From positions 1 through 64,000 of the forward strand of contig DMMY01000012.1 in assembly GCA_003452935.1 (NCBI GenBank): a stretch of DNA of 64,000 nucleotides. Reading direction: 5' to 3'. The notes below the pieces were generated by a model. The model saw only the letters and a program-made list of their open reading frames with translations. It had not been told where the DNA came from and did not search any database. This document shows, in pieces, positions 1 through 8,633 of this stretch (position 1 is its first letter; the number at the start of each line of letters is the position of its first letter). A program made the translations under genes and the position numbers. This stretch comes from Elusimicrobiota bacterium (GTDB lineage Bacteria > Elusimicrobiota > Elusimicrobia > UBA1565 > UBA9628).

Positions 1-79
1 TGGCGGGGTCGACGGGATTTGAACCCGCGGTCTCCGCCTTGACAGGGCGGCGTGTTAAACCAGGCTACACCACGACCCC
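1..79 (-). tRNA. tRNA-Asp (anticodon GTC)
   Basis: On the minus strand the seven-base acceptor pairing GGGGTCG/CGACCCC closes a full cloverleaf. The anticodon stem CCGCC/GGCGG holds loop CTGTCAA, so the anticodon is GTC (Asp). The T-loop is TTCAAAT. The 3' CCA is encoded in the genome (positions 1-3), unlike the tRNA-Val next to it. The gene occupies the very start of the window but appears complete. Confidence 0.96.
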
Positions 80-135
80 AAAAATCAGCCAACAACTATA
101 CAAAATTCCCGAGCCCAGAAAAAGCCGAAAAAACA

Positions 136-207
136 TGGGCCGTGCAGGATTCGAACCTGCGACCCCTCGCGTGTAAGGCGAATGCTCTACCGCTGAGCTA
201 ACGGCCC
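136..207 (-). tRNA. tRNA-Val (anticodon TAC)
   Basis: The minus-strand cloverleaf has acceptor GGGCCGT/ACGGCCC, D-arm TAGCTCAGCGGTAGAGC, anticodon stem TTCGC/GCGAG with loop CTTACAC (anticodon TAC, Val), and T-loop TTCGAAT. The discriminator is A and it is followed by TGT, so CCA is not encoded and must be added by a nucleotidyltransferase. It lies 56 nt upstream of tRNA-Asp in the direction of transcription, so the two are probably co-transcribed. Confidence 0.96.
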
Positions 208-284
208 CAAAGCCGAACCCGCTTGCCGCGGGTCCGTGCCGAGGCTATCTTACCACACTTGCCGGCAGCAGGACACGCCCGCCT

Positions 285-665
285 CTAAGGCGCGGCCTCG
301 GGGAACAGCCCCTTGAGGACCGCGATCAGCTCGTCGACGCTTCCCGTCTTGACCACGAACTGATCCGGAGGACAGCCGCCTATCAGCGCGGGCAGAACCT
401 CCACGTGCGCCGTCAGCATGACGACCGGCGCGCCGCCATGCTCCCCCGACGACTTGATCGCCGCGCAGACCTGCGCTCCGGTCATGTCGCCCATGTCGTG
501 ATCCAGGACAAAACCGTCCGGCCGGCACTGGCCCGCCAAAGGCAGGACGCTCTTGCCGTCCGAGGCGAGCTCCACCCGAAAACCGGCCTCTTGCAGGGAA
601 AAAGCCAGCAGCCGGCGCCATTCCTCGTCGTCGTCCGCCACCAGGATAAGGGGGGATGGTGTCAT
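285..665 (-). CDS. Single-domain response regulator (CheY-like receiver)
   Basis: This is a 126-residue stand-alone receiver domain with no output domain. Visible family residues are the acidic cluster D11-D13, phospho-acceptor D55 at the end of strand 3 (FVLD), T85 (MLT) and K106 (VVK). Such proteins relay phosphate or bind a partner. The partner is unknown; the nearest histidine kinase is at 1.1 kb on the opposite strand, so pairing is only a guess. The ATG at 665 is the first in frame and gives a canonical receiver start (strand 1 LILVADD). Confidence 0.88.
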   Translation of the reverse strand: MTPSPLILVADDDEEWRRLLAFSLQEAGFRVELASDGKSVLPLAGQCRPDGFVLDHDMGDMTGAQVCAAIKSSGEHGGAPVVMLTAHVEVLPALIGGCPPDQFVVKTGSVDELIAVLKGLFPEAAP

Positions 666-731
666 GGCAACGCGGGTATTATGCCATTTTGGGCCCGAAA
701 AGAAAGAAACGGTGAGCGCGCCGAATTTTCA

Positions 732-740
732 TGCTATAAT
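732..740 (+). promoter_or_regulatory. Extended -10 promoter of the cold-shock gene
   Basis: TGC followed by a perfect TATAAT (735-740) forms an extended -10. No clear -35 is seen around 712-717. Transcription starting near 747 would give a leader of about 70 nt before the ATG at 817, in keeping with the long 5' leaders known for csp genes. Confidence 0.6.
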
Positions 741-816
741 AAAAATAGGGTGAAGCAAGCCCATGCCGCGGCGGTTGCGCGGGCATACATACGCATCAGA
801 AGGAGAAGTAACAGAC

Positions 817-1020
817 ATGCCTACAGGTAAAGTGAAGTGGTTTAACGACCAGAAAGGATACGGGTTCATCACGCCGGACGATGGCTCGAAGGATCTCTTT
901 GTGCATCACACGGCGATCCTGGGGGAGGGTTTTAAGACCCTGGCTGAGAACCAAGCCGTAGAGTTCGAAGTCCAAGAGTCGGATAAGGGCCCCCGCGCCG
1001 CGAACGTCAAGAAGCTCTAA
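817..1020 (+). CDS. csp: Cold-shock domain RNA chaperone (CspA family)
   Basis: This 67-residue protein is one cold-shock domain, the usual length for CspA/CspB. RNP1 is KGYGFI (13-18) and RNP2 is LFVHH (27-31), with W8, F17 and F28 supplying nucleic-acid stacking positions. It binds single-stranded RNA/DNA in the cytoplasm and melts structure in mRNA. The start was set at 817 because AGAAGGAGAAG lies just upstream and the family N-terminus begins here; a longer in-frame extension to 763 is not supported. It is monocistronic, closed by a strong terminator. Confidence 0.95.
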   Translation: MPTGKVKWFNDQKGYGFITPDDGSKDLFVHHTAILGEGFKTLAENQAVEFEVQESDKGPRAANVKKL

Positions 1021-1043
1021 ATCCGCAGACGGTCGCAAAAAAT

Positions 1044-1076
1044 GGAAGCCCGCCCAAAAGGCGGGCTTCCGGTTTT
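1044..1076 (+). terminator. Rho-independent terminator after csp
   Basis: A perfect 11-bp stem (1044-1054 with 1060-1070) closes a 5-nt loop and is followed by GGTTTTA. It sits 24 nt after the csp stop codon. Confidence 0.85.
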
Positions 1077-1095
1077 ATGGGGCAGGGAATTGGAA

Positions 1096-1126
1096 TTGGC
1101 ATAGTCTTTTCGGGATTTAGTAAACT
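1096..1126 (+). promoter_or_regulatory. Promoter of the PAS histidine kinase gene
   Basis: -35 TTGGCA (1096-1101), spacer 19, -10 TAAACT (1121-1126). The GTG start at 1133 lies 6 nt after the -10, so the transcript would be leaderless. The long spacer lowers confidence. Confidence 0.5.
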
Positions 1127-1132
1127 CACGGC

Positions 1133-2512
1133 GTGAAAGTCATGCTAGGGCTTTCCGGCATGGTGCTGGCCACGGCGATGCTCTGCGCCGTCCTGGCTTG
1201 GGCGGGCGCTTTGCCCTGGGCCGCGGCAACGGCCCTGGCCGGGGCCGGAGCTTGCGCCTTTCTGCTGCGCCGCTGGGTCTTGGTTCCCCTTGAGGAATTC
1301 GGCCGGGGCGTCAAGCGTTGGGCCTACTGCGATCTGGATGTCCCCTTGGATCATGAGGCTCTGGCCGCCTGGCCGGGTCTGGAATCGGACTTCCACCGGG
1401 CCCAGGCCGAAGTCTCCCAGGTCATGGAGGGATACCGCAGCGAACTCGCCCAGGAACGCATCCGGATGGAGACCCTGGTCGGGAGCATCCCCGACGGGCT
1501 TGTCGTTTTGAATTTGCGCGGCGGAATCATCTATGTCAACCAATCCGCCGTGGATATCCTGGGCATAGCCGCCACCGAACTCCGGCCCGTGGGCCGGGAC
1601 ATCTACGAGCCCCTCAAGCCGGACCAGCGCCGCATGCAGATCCAGGATATCCTCAAGAACCATACCACGCGGGGCACCCTGGAAATCTCGGATCCGTCCG
1701 GATCCAAGCCCAGCCGCTTCTTCCGCACCATGGTCAACATGTTCGCCATGCCTAACGGCGCCGAGTTCGGGGTCATGCTCATCCTGCGCGACATCACCAG
1801 CGAACGCGAGCTCGACTCCATGAAGGAGGAATTCTTCCAGCATGTCGCCCACGACATGCGCGCCCCGATCTTCGCCATGCAGGGCTACTTGAGGCTCCTG
1901 GAGAAATCCCTCTCCTTGGAGGGCCATCGGAGCGACTACTTCGACGCTATCTCCAAGTCCTGCGAAAAGCTCATGCTTTACATCGGGGACACGCTCGACG
2001 CCGCGCGCATCGAGACCGGACATTTCAAGCTCCAGTCCGGGCCCGTCGATCCGGCGCAGCTTCTACAGCGCGTGGCCGACCTTTTTTGCCCGCTGGCCCG
2101 GGAAAAGGGAATTCATCTGGAGCTCGGCCTGCCCGAGGACCGGCCCAATCCCATCCAGGCCGACGAAAGGCTGCTGGAGCGGGTTCTGGCCAACCTGATT
2201 TCCAACGCGCTCAAATTCACTCCGCGGGATGGCCGCGTGACGTTGGGCATGGCGCGCGCCGGCCCGGATCAAATCGATTTTTCCGTTACGGACACCGGCC
2301 CCGGGATACCCGCGGACCAGAAGATGAGGATTTTCGAGAAGTTCCGGCAGGGCCGCGACAGCCAGACCCGGGGCGGGTTCGGCCTGGGCCTCTCCATCTG
2401 CCGCAAGATCGTTCAACTGCACCAGGGATCGCTGTGGGTCGAGTCCGACGCGGGCCGGGGCAGCCAGTTCGTGTTCCGCCTCCCCATGAGCCGGAAAGGG
2501 GAGCAAGCATAA
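1133..2512 (+). CDS. Membrane-bound PAS sensor histidine kinase
   Basis: This 459-residue two-component sensor has two N-terminal membrane helices (about 7-24 and 30-47), a linker, a PAS domain (about 110-225), a HisKA dimerisation domain with phospho-site H240 in HVAHD, and a HATPase_c domain with N-box N358, the DTGPG box at 387 and the GFGLGLS box at 415. It autophosphorylates and passes phosphate to a response regulator. There is almost no periplasmic loop, so the signal is probably sensed by PAS or in the membrane. No regulator is adjacent; the single-domain receiver at 285-665 is a candidate partner. The start is GTG at 1133; ATG at 1142 is the alternative. Confidence 0.9.
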   Translation: MKVMLGLSGMVLATAMLCAVLAWAGALPWAAATALAGAGACAFLLRRWVLVPLEEFGRGVKRWAYCDLDVPLDHEALAAWPGLESDFHRAQAEVSQVMEGYRSELAQERIRMETLVGSIPDGLVVLNLRGGIIYVNQSAVDILGIAATELRPVGRDIYEPLKPDQRRMQIQDILKNHTTRGTLEISDPSGSKPSRFFRTMVNMFAMPNGAEFGVMLILRDITSERELDSMKEEFFQHVAHDMRAPIFAMQGYLRLLEKSLSLEGHRSDYFDAISKSCEKLMLYIGDTLDAARIETGHFKLQSGPVDPAQLLQRVADLFCPLAREKGIHLELGLPEDRPNPIQADERLLERVLANLISNALKFTPRDGRVTLGMARAGPDQIDFSVTDTGPGIPADQKMRIFEKFRQGRDSQTRGGFGLGLSICRKIVQLHQGSLWVESDAGRGSQFVFRLPMSRKGEQA

Positions 2513-2528
2513 GCTTATTTTGAGACAG

Positions 2529-2557
2529 TTGACATAATAAATATCATCAGTTACACT
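2529..2557 (+). promoter_or_regulatory. Promoter of the CHASE2 kinase gene
   Basis: -35 TTGACA (2529-2534), spacer 17, -10 TACACT (2552-2557). The ATG at 2568 is 10 nt beyond the -10, leaving a leader of only a few bases and no Shine-Dalgarno sequence. Confidence 0.75.
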
Positions 2558-2567
2558 TAGCCGAACC

Positions 2568-5069
2568 ATGAAAAGACCCTCGGCCTGGGACGTCGTTGGC
2601 GGCGCTCTGCTGACCCTCCTGGTGACGGGAGCCTATTGGTTCAGCCTGCCTCTCTTTGAGAACGCGGAGCTCCAGCTCTACGACATGCGCGCCAAGCTGC
2701 GCCAGAACCTCGATCCCTCCGAGGAGATCGTCCTGGTCGCCATAGACGACAATTCCATCGCCCAAATCGGCCCGTGGCCCTGGCCCCGCTGGCGTCTGGC
2801 CGCCGTGATCGACAAGCTGTCCTCCGCGGGCGCGAGGGTCGTGGGCCTCGACATCGTCCTCTCCGCGGAAGAGCGCAATCCCGGCTTGGCCGAACTCCGG
2901 CGCCTCAAAGAGCTTTATCAATCGATGGTGGCGGCCCGCGCGGTGACGGACAGGAAGAATATCTTCGACGTCCAATTCTCCTCGGCCATCGTCGAGCTGG
3001 ATTCGGATTCCAAATTGGAAATCGCCCTGCGCAAGGCGGGCAACGTGGTCCTGCCCATGTCCTTTGCGCGCGCGGGGACGCCGGGAGCCGCGCTCGAGCC
3101 GCCGCCCGCCTGGATATCGACCTTCACCCTCTCCTCTCAGGGCCGGGCCCAGGCCGTTGAATCGGCCGGCTTCGAGGGCGGCCAGGCGAGATTCCCCGTC
3201 GCCCGCTTCGCCGCGGCGTGCGCGGGCATCGGGCACGTGAACGTGTTCCCCGATCTGGACGGAGTCGTGCGTCGGGAGATGCCGGCGTACCGGTACGGGA
3301 ACGACTATTATCCCTCCTTCGGCGCGCAGCTGGCGCTGGCTTACGGCGGCCTGCGGACTCGGGATGCGGTTTTCGTTCCCGGCCGGGAGCTGCGTGTCGG
3401 AAACAATTCCATCCCGCTTGATGAAACGGGCCGCATGCTCGTCACCTACAACGGCCCGGAACAAACTTTCCAGACATTTTCGTTCCAGGACGTCATCAAC
3501 GACAAGGTGCCGCCGGATGCCTTGAAGAATAAGATCGTGATCGTCGGACCCGCGTCCGGGGACGTGGCCGCGTCCCACGAGACCCCTTTGGCCGTCAATT
3601 TTCCCGCCATCGAGATGGTCGCCAACGTCGTCGAGAACATCCTGCACGGCAAGTACCTGCTCCGGCCGCCTTGGGCCCGGAAATTAGAGCTCGGCCTGTT
3701 GGGCGCGGCGGGGCTGTTCGTCATGCTGCTCTTGCCGCGCCTGCGGGCTTTGCCGGGGCTGATCTTGAGCCTGCTCTTGATGGTGAGCGTGACCGCGGCG
3801 GGCACCTATTTCTTCGTCAACGGCTGTTGGGTCAAGGTCGCCTATCCCTCGATCCTGCTGGCTTTGTCGTATCTGATCGGCGTTTTGAGGCGCTTGTTCG
3901 CGACCGCAAGGGGCGCGGGCGCCGCCGAGGCCTCGGCGGCCGGACCTAAGCCGAAGGCGGCCGGCCCCGGGGTCGTTGCCGCGGGCGCCGGCGCGGCTCC
4001 CAAGGAGTCAAAGGCTCCGGTCTGCGGCGCCGCGCCTAAACGGGCCCTTGGCCGCTACCAGATAGAGAAGGAGCTCGGCCGCGGGGCCATGGGCGTCGTT
4101 TATCTCGGGCGCGATCCCAAGATCAACCGCCGCGTGGCCATCAAGACCATGGCGCTCGAGGCGGGAGCGGACGCGGCCGCGACCCGCGAGATCAAGGAGC
4201 GCTTCTTCCGCGAGGCGGAGTCCGCCGGGACCCTCAATCATCCCAACATCGTGCGCATCTTCGACGCCGGCGAGGAGCAGGACGTGGCCTTCATCGCCAT
4301 GGAACTTCTCGACGGGCACGATTTCACGCGCTACACGGCCAAGGACAGCCTGCTGCCCGTCGCCCAAACCATGGAATACGTGGCCATGGTGGCCGACGCC
4401 CTCGATTACGCTCACGCCCGCGGCATCGTGCACCGGGACATCAAGCCCGCCAACTTCATGCTGCTCCAGGACGGGACCGTCCGCGTGGCGGACTTCGGCA
4501 TCGCGCGCATCACGGCTTCGTCCAAGACCACGACGGGCGCGGTGCTGGGGACGCCTTCCTACATGAGCCCGGAGCAGGTGGCGGGCAAGAAGGTGGACGG
4601 CCGTTCGGACATCTTTTCCTTGAGCGTGGCCCTCTTCGAGCTGGCGACCGGCGAGAAACCCTTCAAGGGCGGCGAGGGCATCGGCACGCTTCTTTTCCAG
4701 ATCACCAATGAACCCCATCCCGATCCCCTGGCCGTGCGCCCGGATCTGCCTGCGTGCCTGGCCCCGATCATCCATAAGGGCCTGGCCAAGAATCCCGACG
4801 AACGCTACGCCCGCGGCGGCCTGTTGGCGGCCGAGCTGCGCGCGTGCGTCTCGGCCCTCAAGTCCGGGGGCGCGGCCCGGGACTCGACCGTGCGGCTGCC
4901 CCCGCCTGCGGGCGCGCCGGCCGCCGATTCCATCATGGACGCGGCCGCCCCGCTTCCCGCCCCGGGGGCGTCGGCCGCCGCCCCGGTGCTGCTGCCGCCT
5001 CCGGCCGCGACGGAGCCGGCGCCGCAGGCGACCGTGCGCCTGGCCGCGGCGGAGCAGGAAAAGCCATGA
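2568..5069 (+). CDS. CHASE2-domain receptor Ser/Thr protein kinase
   Basis: This 833-residue receptor kinase has an N-terminal helix (about 9-28), an extracytoplasmic CHASE2 sensor (about 30-350), three membrane helices (about 373-390, 396-415, 424-442), an Ala/Pro/Gly-rich linker and a Hanks-type kinase (about 497-763). Kinase residues are all present: glycine loop GRGAMG, K526 in VAIK, HRD aspartate D624, DFG D642 and the GTPSYMSPEQ activation segment. A disordered Pro/Ala tail with TVRL repeats follows and could be a docking or phosphorylation site. The gene overlaps the PP2C gene by 4 nt and is followed by an FHA protein, forming a kinase-phosphatase-phosphopeptide reader set. The signal it senses is unknown. 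Confidence 0.93.
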   Translation: MKRPSAWDVVGGALLTLLVTGAYWFSLPLFENAELQLYDMRAKLRQNLDPSEEIVLVAIDDNSIAQIGPWPWPRWRLAAVIDKLSSAGARVVGLDIVLSAEERNPGLAELRRLKELYQSMVAARAVTDRKNIFDVQFSSAIVELDSDSKLEIALRKAGNVVLPMSFARAGTPGAALEPPPAWISTFTLSSQGRAQAVESAGFEGGQARFPVARFAAACAGIGHVNVFPDLDGVVRREMPAYRYGNDYYPSFGAQLALAYGGLRTRDAVFVPGRELRVGNNSIPLDETGRMLVTYNGPEQTFQTFSFQDVINDKVPPDALKNKIVIVGPASGDVAASHETPLAVNFPAIEMVANVVENILHGKYLLRPPWARKLELGLLGAAGLFVMLLLPRLRALPGLILSLLLMVSVTAAGTYFFVNGCWVKVAYPSILLALSYLIGVLRRLFATARGAGAAEASAAGPKPKAAGPGVVAAGAGAAPKESKAPVCGAAPKRALGRYQIEKELGRGAMGVVYLGRDPKINRRVAIKTMALEAGADAAATREIKERFFREAESAGTLNHPNIVRIFDAGEEQDVAFIAMELLDGHDFTRYTAKDSLLPVAQTMEYVAMVADALDYAHARGIVHRDIKPANFMLLQDGTVRVADFGIARITASSKTTTGAVLGTPSYMSPEQVAGKKVDGRSDIFSLSVALFELATGEKPFKGGEGIGTLLFQITNEPHPDPLAVRPDLPACLAPIIHKGLAKNPDERYARGGLLAAELRACVSALKSGGAARDSTVRLPPPAGAPAADSIMDAAAPLPAPGASAAAPVLLPPPAATEPAPQATVRLAAAEQEKP

Positions 5070-5893
5070 GCCAGAACGGCGTCTGGGAGTTCGCGGGCAA
5101 GACCGACCCGGGTTGCGTGCGGGCCAACAATGAGGACGGCCTGGCCATAGACGAGGATTTGGGCCTGCTGATCGTGGCGGACGGCATGGGCGGCCATAAC
5201 TCCGGTGAAGTGGCCAGCGAGCTGGCCATCTCCACGATCCGGAGCTTCGCTCGCCGGATGCTGGGCGGCGAAAAGACCATGGTTGCGCTGGGGGGGGACC
5301 CCCTGCTTTCGGCGCGCGCCCAACTGCTGGAGCACTTTGTCGAATCCGCCAACACCATGATCTTTGAGAAAGGCCGCGCCTTCCCGAGGGACGCGGGCAT
5401 GGGCACGACCGTGGTCGCGGTGCTGGTCGACCAGAAATCCGTCGCCGTCGCCCACGTGGGCGACAGCCGGCTTTATCTTTTTCGGGGCGGGGTCCTTTCC
5501 CAGCTGACCGAGGATCATTCCCTCGTGGGCGACCAGCTGCGCCGCGGCCTCATCACTCCGGAGGCCGCGGCGCATTCCACTTTGCAGAATATCCTCACGC
5601 GCGCCCTGGGCGCGGAGTCGATCGTCAAGGTCGACGTGGCCGAGCATCCCGTATTCCCCGGGGACATCTTGATCCTGTCGACCGACGGGCTCGACAAGAT
5701 GGTCAGCGACGAGGAGGTCGCCAACGTATTGAGGGAGGATTCGACCCCCGCGCGCGTGGTCGATGTCCTGGTGCGGCTGGCGCGCCAGGCCGGGGGCACG
5801 GACAATATCACGGTCGTCTGCGCGCGTCTGGGGTCTTCCCGGCCGCAGGGATTATGGGGCAAGATGTCCGGGTTTCTCCAGGGCCGGCCTTGA
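5066..5893 (+). CDS. PP2C-type Ser/Thr protein phosphatase
   Basis: This 275-residue cytoplasmic PPM phosphatase resembles bacterial PrpC/Stp1. Metal-binding motifs are NNEDG (D24), VADGMGG (D39, G40), HVGDSR, STDG and GGTDN. It would reverse phosphorylation by the CHASE2 kinase, whose stop codon it overlaps (ATGA), so translational coupling is likely. The core domain is complete and there is no membrane segment. Confidence 0.94.
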   Translation: MSQNGVWEFAGKTDPGCVRANNEDGLAIDEDLGLLIVADGMGGHNSGEVASELAISTIRSFARRMLGGEKTMVALGGDPLLSARAQLLEHFVESANTMIFEKGRAFPRDAGMGTTVVAVLVDQKSVAVAHVGDSRLYLFRGGVLSQLTEDHSLVGDQLRRGLITPEAAAHSTLQNILTRALGAESIVKVDVAEHPVFPGDILILSTDGLDKMVSDEEVANVLREDSTPARVVDVLVRLARQAGGTDNITVVCARLGSSRPQGLWGKMSGFLQGRP

Positions 5894-5948
5894 GCGTCCA
5901 TGCGGGTCCGGCTTGAATCTAGTGTGCGTGCCGAGGGAGCGAGAGAAT

Positions 5949-6659
5949 ATGCCAAAGCTTCTGCTTAAGTTCAACGCCGCCGTCCTCAAGGAGATATCTT
6001 TCGACAAGCCTTTGATGAGCGTGGGGCGCAAGCCCGACAACGATATCGTCATCGATAATCCCGCCGTTTCCGGCCACCATTGCAGGCTGTCTCTGGAGGG
6101 GGGGGCGTATTTCGTCGAGGATTTGGCGTCGACTAACGGCACCTACGTCAATGACAAGCGCGTCCAGAAATCCGGTCTGCGCCACGGCGACATGGTGGGC
6201 ATCGCCAAGCATGCCCTGGTCTTCATTGAAGATATCCCTGCCGAGCCCGCGGCGCCGGAGGAGCCTGCAACCGCGCCGGTCGTATCGGCCCCCCAGGGAC
6301 CGGCCGCGGCGTCCAAGCCCGCGGGCCAGCCCGAGGGCGGCAAGATGGGTTGGCTGCGGGTCTTGAAGGGAGCGGCGGGCAAGTCCGAGTACGAACTCTC
6401 GGCCATGTCGAGCTACATCGGAAAATCGGATCGCGTCCAGATACTCATCCAGGGCGCCGGCCTTTTCGGCTCGGCCCCGGAGGTGGCGGCCTCCATTCAT
6501 CGCAAGGCGGAGGGCTACGTCCTCGTCGCCGTGACGGACGGCTATCCCAGGCTCAATGGGGTCGCGGTGTCGGGAGGCGTCCTGCTCAAGGAAGGCGACC
6601 TCATCGAATGCGGCGGCACCACCATGCAGTTCAATCTGCGCGACGCCGCCGCCGGCTAA
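5949..6659 (+). CDS. Double FHA-domain phosphopeptide-binding protein
   Basis: This 236-residue protein starts with a clear FHA domain (about 1-95) containing GR (26-27), S41, H44 and the NGT phosphothreonine loop (63-65). A Pro/Ala linker (about 97-125) leads to a second, diverged FHA-like fold (about 130-236) that keeps an N-G turn (PRLNGV) but lacks a clean GR/SxxH set. FHA domains bind phosphothreonine on kinases and their substrates, so this is probably the adaptor for the kinase/phosphatase pair directly upstream. The ATG at 5949 has GAGCGAGAG upstream; the in-frame extension to 5763 lies inside the phosphatase gene and is rejected. Confidence 0.88.
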   Translation: MPKLLLKFNAAVLKEISFDKPLMSVGRKPDNDIVIDNPAVSGHHCRLSLEGGAYFVEDLASTNGTYVNDKRVQKSGLRHGDMVGIAKHALVFIEDIPAEPAAPEEPATAPVVSAPQGPAAASKPAGQPEGGKMGWLRVLKGAAGKSEYELSAMSSYIGKSDRVQILIQGAGLFGSAPEVAASIHRKAEGYVLVAVTDGYPRLNGVAVSGGVLLKEGDLIECGGTTMQFNLRDAAAG

Positions 6660-6760
6660 GCCCCGCCCCCGTCGAAAAAAGCCCGCCGCCGGACGCTTGA
6701 TTCCCCGTCCTATAAGCTGTATATTCTTTTCGAATTATAAGCGATTTTAATGGAGCTGCG

Positions 6761-8632
6761 ATGAGCAAACCCAAGACGGCGAGGCCCAAGAATCAGCATC
6801 CCGCGGAGGAGCTGGAATCGGTCACCATCCGCTTTGCCGGCGACTCAGGCGACGGCATACAGCTGACGGGCATGCAATTTTCCACGGCCACGGCCATGGC
6901 GGGCAACGACCTGAGCACTTTTCCCGATTATCCCGCCGACATCCGCGCGCCCCTGGGCAGCCTGTTCGGGGTCAGCGGCTACCAGATACATTTCAGCTCG
7001 GGCCGGGCCTTCACCCCGGGAGACTCCCCGGACGTGCTCGTGGCCATGAACCCGGCCGCGCTCAAGGTCAATCTCAAGGACCTGCGCAAGGGCGGGCTCG
7101 TCATCGCCAACGGCGACGCTTTTACGGCGCAGAACCTGGCCAAGGCCGGCTACGCCGGAAATCCTTTGGAGGACGGCTCGCTTTCGGATTTCCGGGTCAT
7201 CGCCGTGGAACTCTCGCAGCGCACCGGGGAAGCCCTGCAGGGCCTGCCCCTGGCCAAGACTCAGGTCGAGCGCTGCAAGAATTTTTACGCCCTGGGCATG
7301 ATGTACTGGCTCTATGACCGGCCGATGGAGGGGACGCTCAAGTGGATCGAGACCAAGTTCAAGAAAGCGCCGCTTATGGTGGAGGCCAACAAAAAGGCCC
7401 TGCTCGCGGGCAACGCCTTCGCCGAAACGACCGAGCTTTTCGGCCAGTATTACCGGATCAAGAAAGCGCCCGTGGAGCCCGGGACCTACCGCAACATCAC
7501 GGGCAACGAGGCCGTGGCCTTGGGCCTGCTGACCGCCTCGCGCCTTAGCGGCCTGCGTCTGTGGTACGGCTCCTATCCCATCACCCCGGCCTCGGAAATC
7601 CTGCATGAGCTTTCCAAGTACAAGAATCTGGGGGTCAAGACCTTCCAGGCCGAGGACGAGATCGCGGCTATCTGCTCCTCGATAGGGGCGGCTTTCGCCG
7701 GGTCTCTGGGCGCGACCGGAACGAGCGGCCCCGGCGTGTCTCTCAAGGCCGAGGCCATGGGCTTGGCCGTGATCGTGGAGCTGCCTCTGGTAATCATCAA
7801 CATCCAGCGCGGCGGCCCCTCCACCGGGCTGCCCACCAAGACCGAGCAGTCGGACCTTGGGCAGGCGCTATACGGCCGCCACGGCGAGTGTCCGATGCCG
7901 GTCCTGGCCGCGGCCACGCCGGCGGACTGCTTCGCGACCACCATCGAGGCCTGCCGGATCGCGGTCAAGTACATGACCCCGGTGATGCTCCTTTCCGACG
8001 GCTTTCTCGGCATCGGCTCCGAGCCCTGGCGGGTTCCCGAAGTCAGCCGGCTTGCCCGGTTCCCGCCGCCCAAGCTCCCGCCGCCGGACAAATTCAAGCC
8101 TTACTCGCGCGACGCCGTCACCTTGGCGCGGCCCTGGGCTCTGCCCGGCATGGCTGGTTACGAGCATCGCGTCGGAGGCCTGGAGAAGGCCGACGTGACC
8201 GGGATGGTCAGCTACGATCCGGAGAATCATGAGCGCATGACCCGCCTGCGCCAGGCCAAGATCGACAAGGTCGCCTCGGAGATCGCGCCGGTCGAGGTCA
8301 TGGGGCCCAAAAAGGGCAAGGTCCTCGTTCTGGGCTGGGGCAGCACATACGGCGCGATCGCCGCCGCGGTCAGCCGCCTGCAGGTCCAGGGAGAATCCGT
8401 GGCGGGCGCGCATTTGCGCTACCTCAATCCCCTGCCGCCCGACCTCGGCGAGGTCATGTCGCGCTACGAGCACGTGCTCGTGCCGGAGCTTAACCTGGGC
8501 CAGCTGGTGCATGTGCTGCGCGATCGCTATTTGATGGACGTTCAAGGTCTCAACAAGGTCAAGGGACAGTCCTTCAAGGTCGCGGAGATCGAGAACGCCG
8601 TCATGGCCTTGCTGGCGGGGCGGAGGAGCTGA
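6761..8632 (+). CDS. korA: 2-oxoacid:ferredoxin oxidoreductase, fused gamma-alpha subunit
   Basis: This 623-residue protein joins the gamma domain (about 15-210, starting IRFAGDSGDGI) to the pyrimidine-binding alpha domain (about 245-470, with YPITPAS, QAEDEIAA and TSGPG) and a C-terminal domain II. With KorB it would oxidatively decarboxylate a 2-oxoacid with CoA and reduce ferredoxin. The fusion and two-subunit form match the KorAB class acting on 2-oxoglutarate, and the downstream sucCD genes, which use succinyl-CoA, support that substrate. GGAGCTG lies before the ATG. Substrate choice remains an inference from context. Confidence 0.93.
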   Translation: MSKPKTARPKNQHPAEELESVTIRFAGDSGDGIQLTGMQFSTATAMAGNDLSTFPDYPADIRAPLGSLFGVSGYQIHFSSGRAFTPGDSPDVLVAMNPAALKVNLKDLRKGGLVIANGDAFTAQNLAKAGYAGNPLEDGSLSDFRVIAVELSQRTGEALQGLPLAKTQVERCKNFYALGMMYWLYDRPMEGTLKWIETKFKKAPLMVEANKKALLAGNAFAETTELFGQYYRIKKAPVEPGTYRNITGNEAVALGLLTASRLSGLRLWYGSYPITPASEILHELSKYKNLGVKTFQAEDEIAAICSSIGAAFAGSLGATGTSGPGVSLKAEAMGLAVIVELPLVIINIQRGGPSTGLPTKTEQSDLGQALYGRHGECPMPVLAAATPADCFATTIEACRIAVKYMTPVMLLSDGFLGIGSEPWRVPEVSRLARFPPPKLPPPDKFKPYSRDAVTLARPWALPGMAGYEHRVGGLEKADVTGMVSYDPENHERMTRLRQAKIDKVASEIAPVEVMGPKKGKVLVLGWGSTYGAIAAAVSRLQVQGESVAGAHLRYLNPLPPDLGEVMSRYEHVLVPELNLGQLVHVLRDRYLMDVQGLNKVKGQSFKVAEIENAVMALLAGRRS

Positions 8633-8633
8633 C

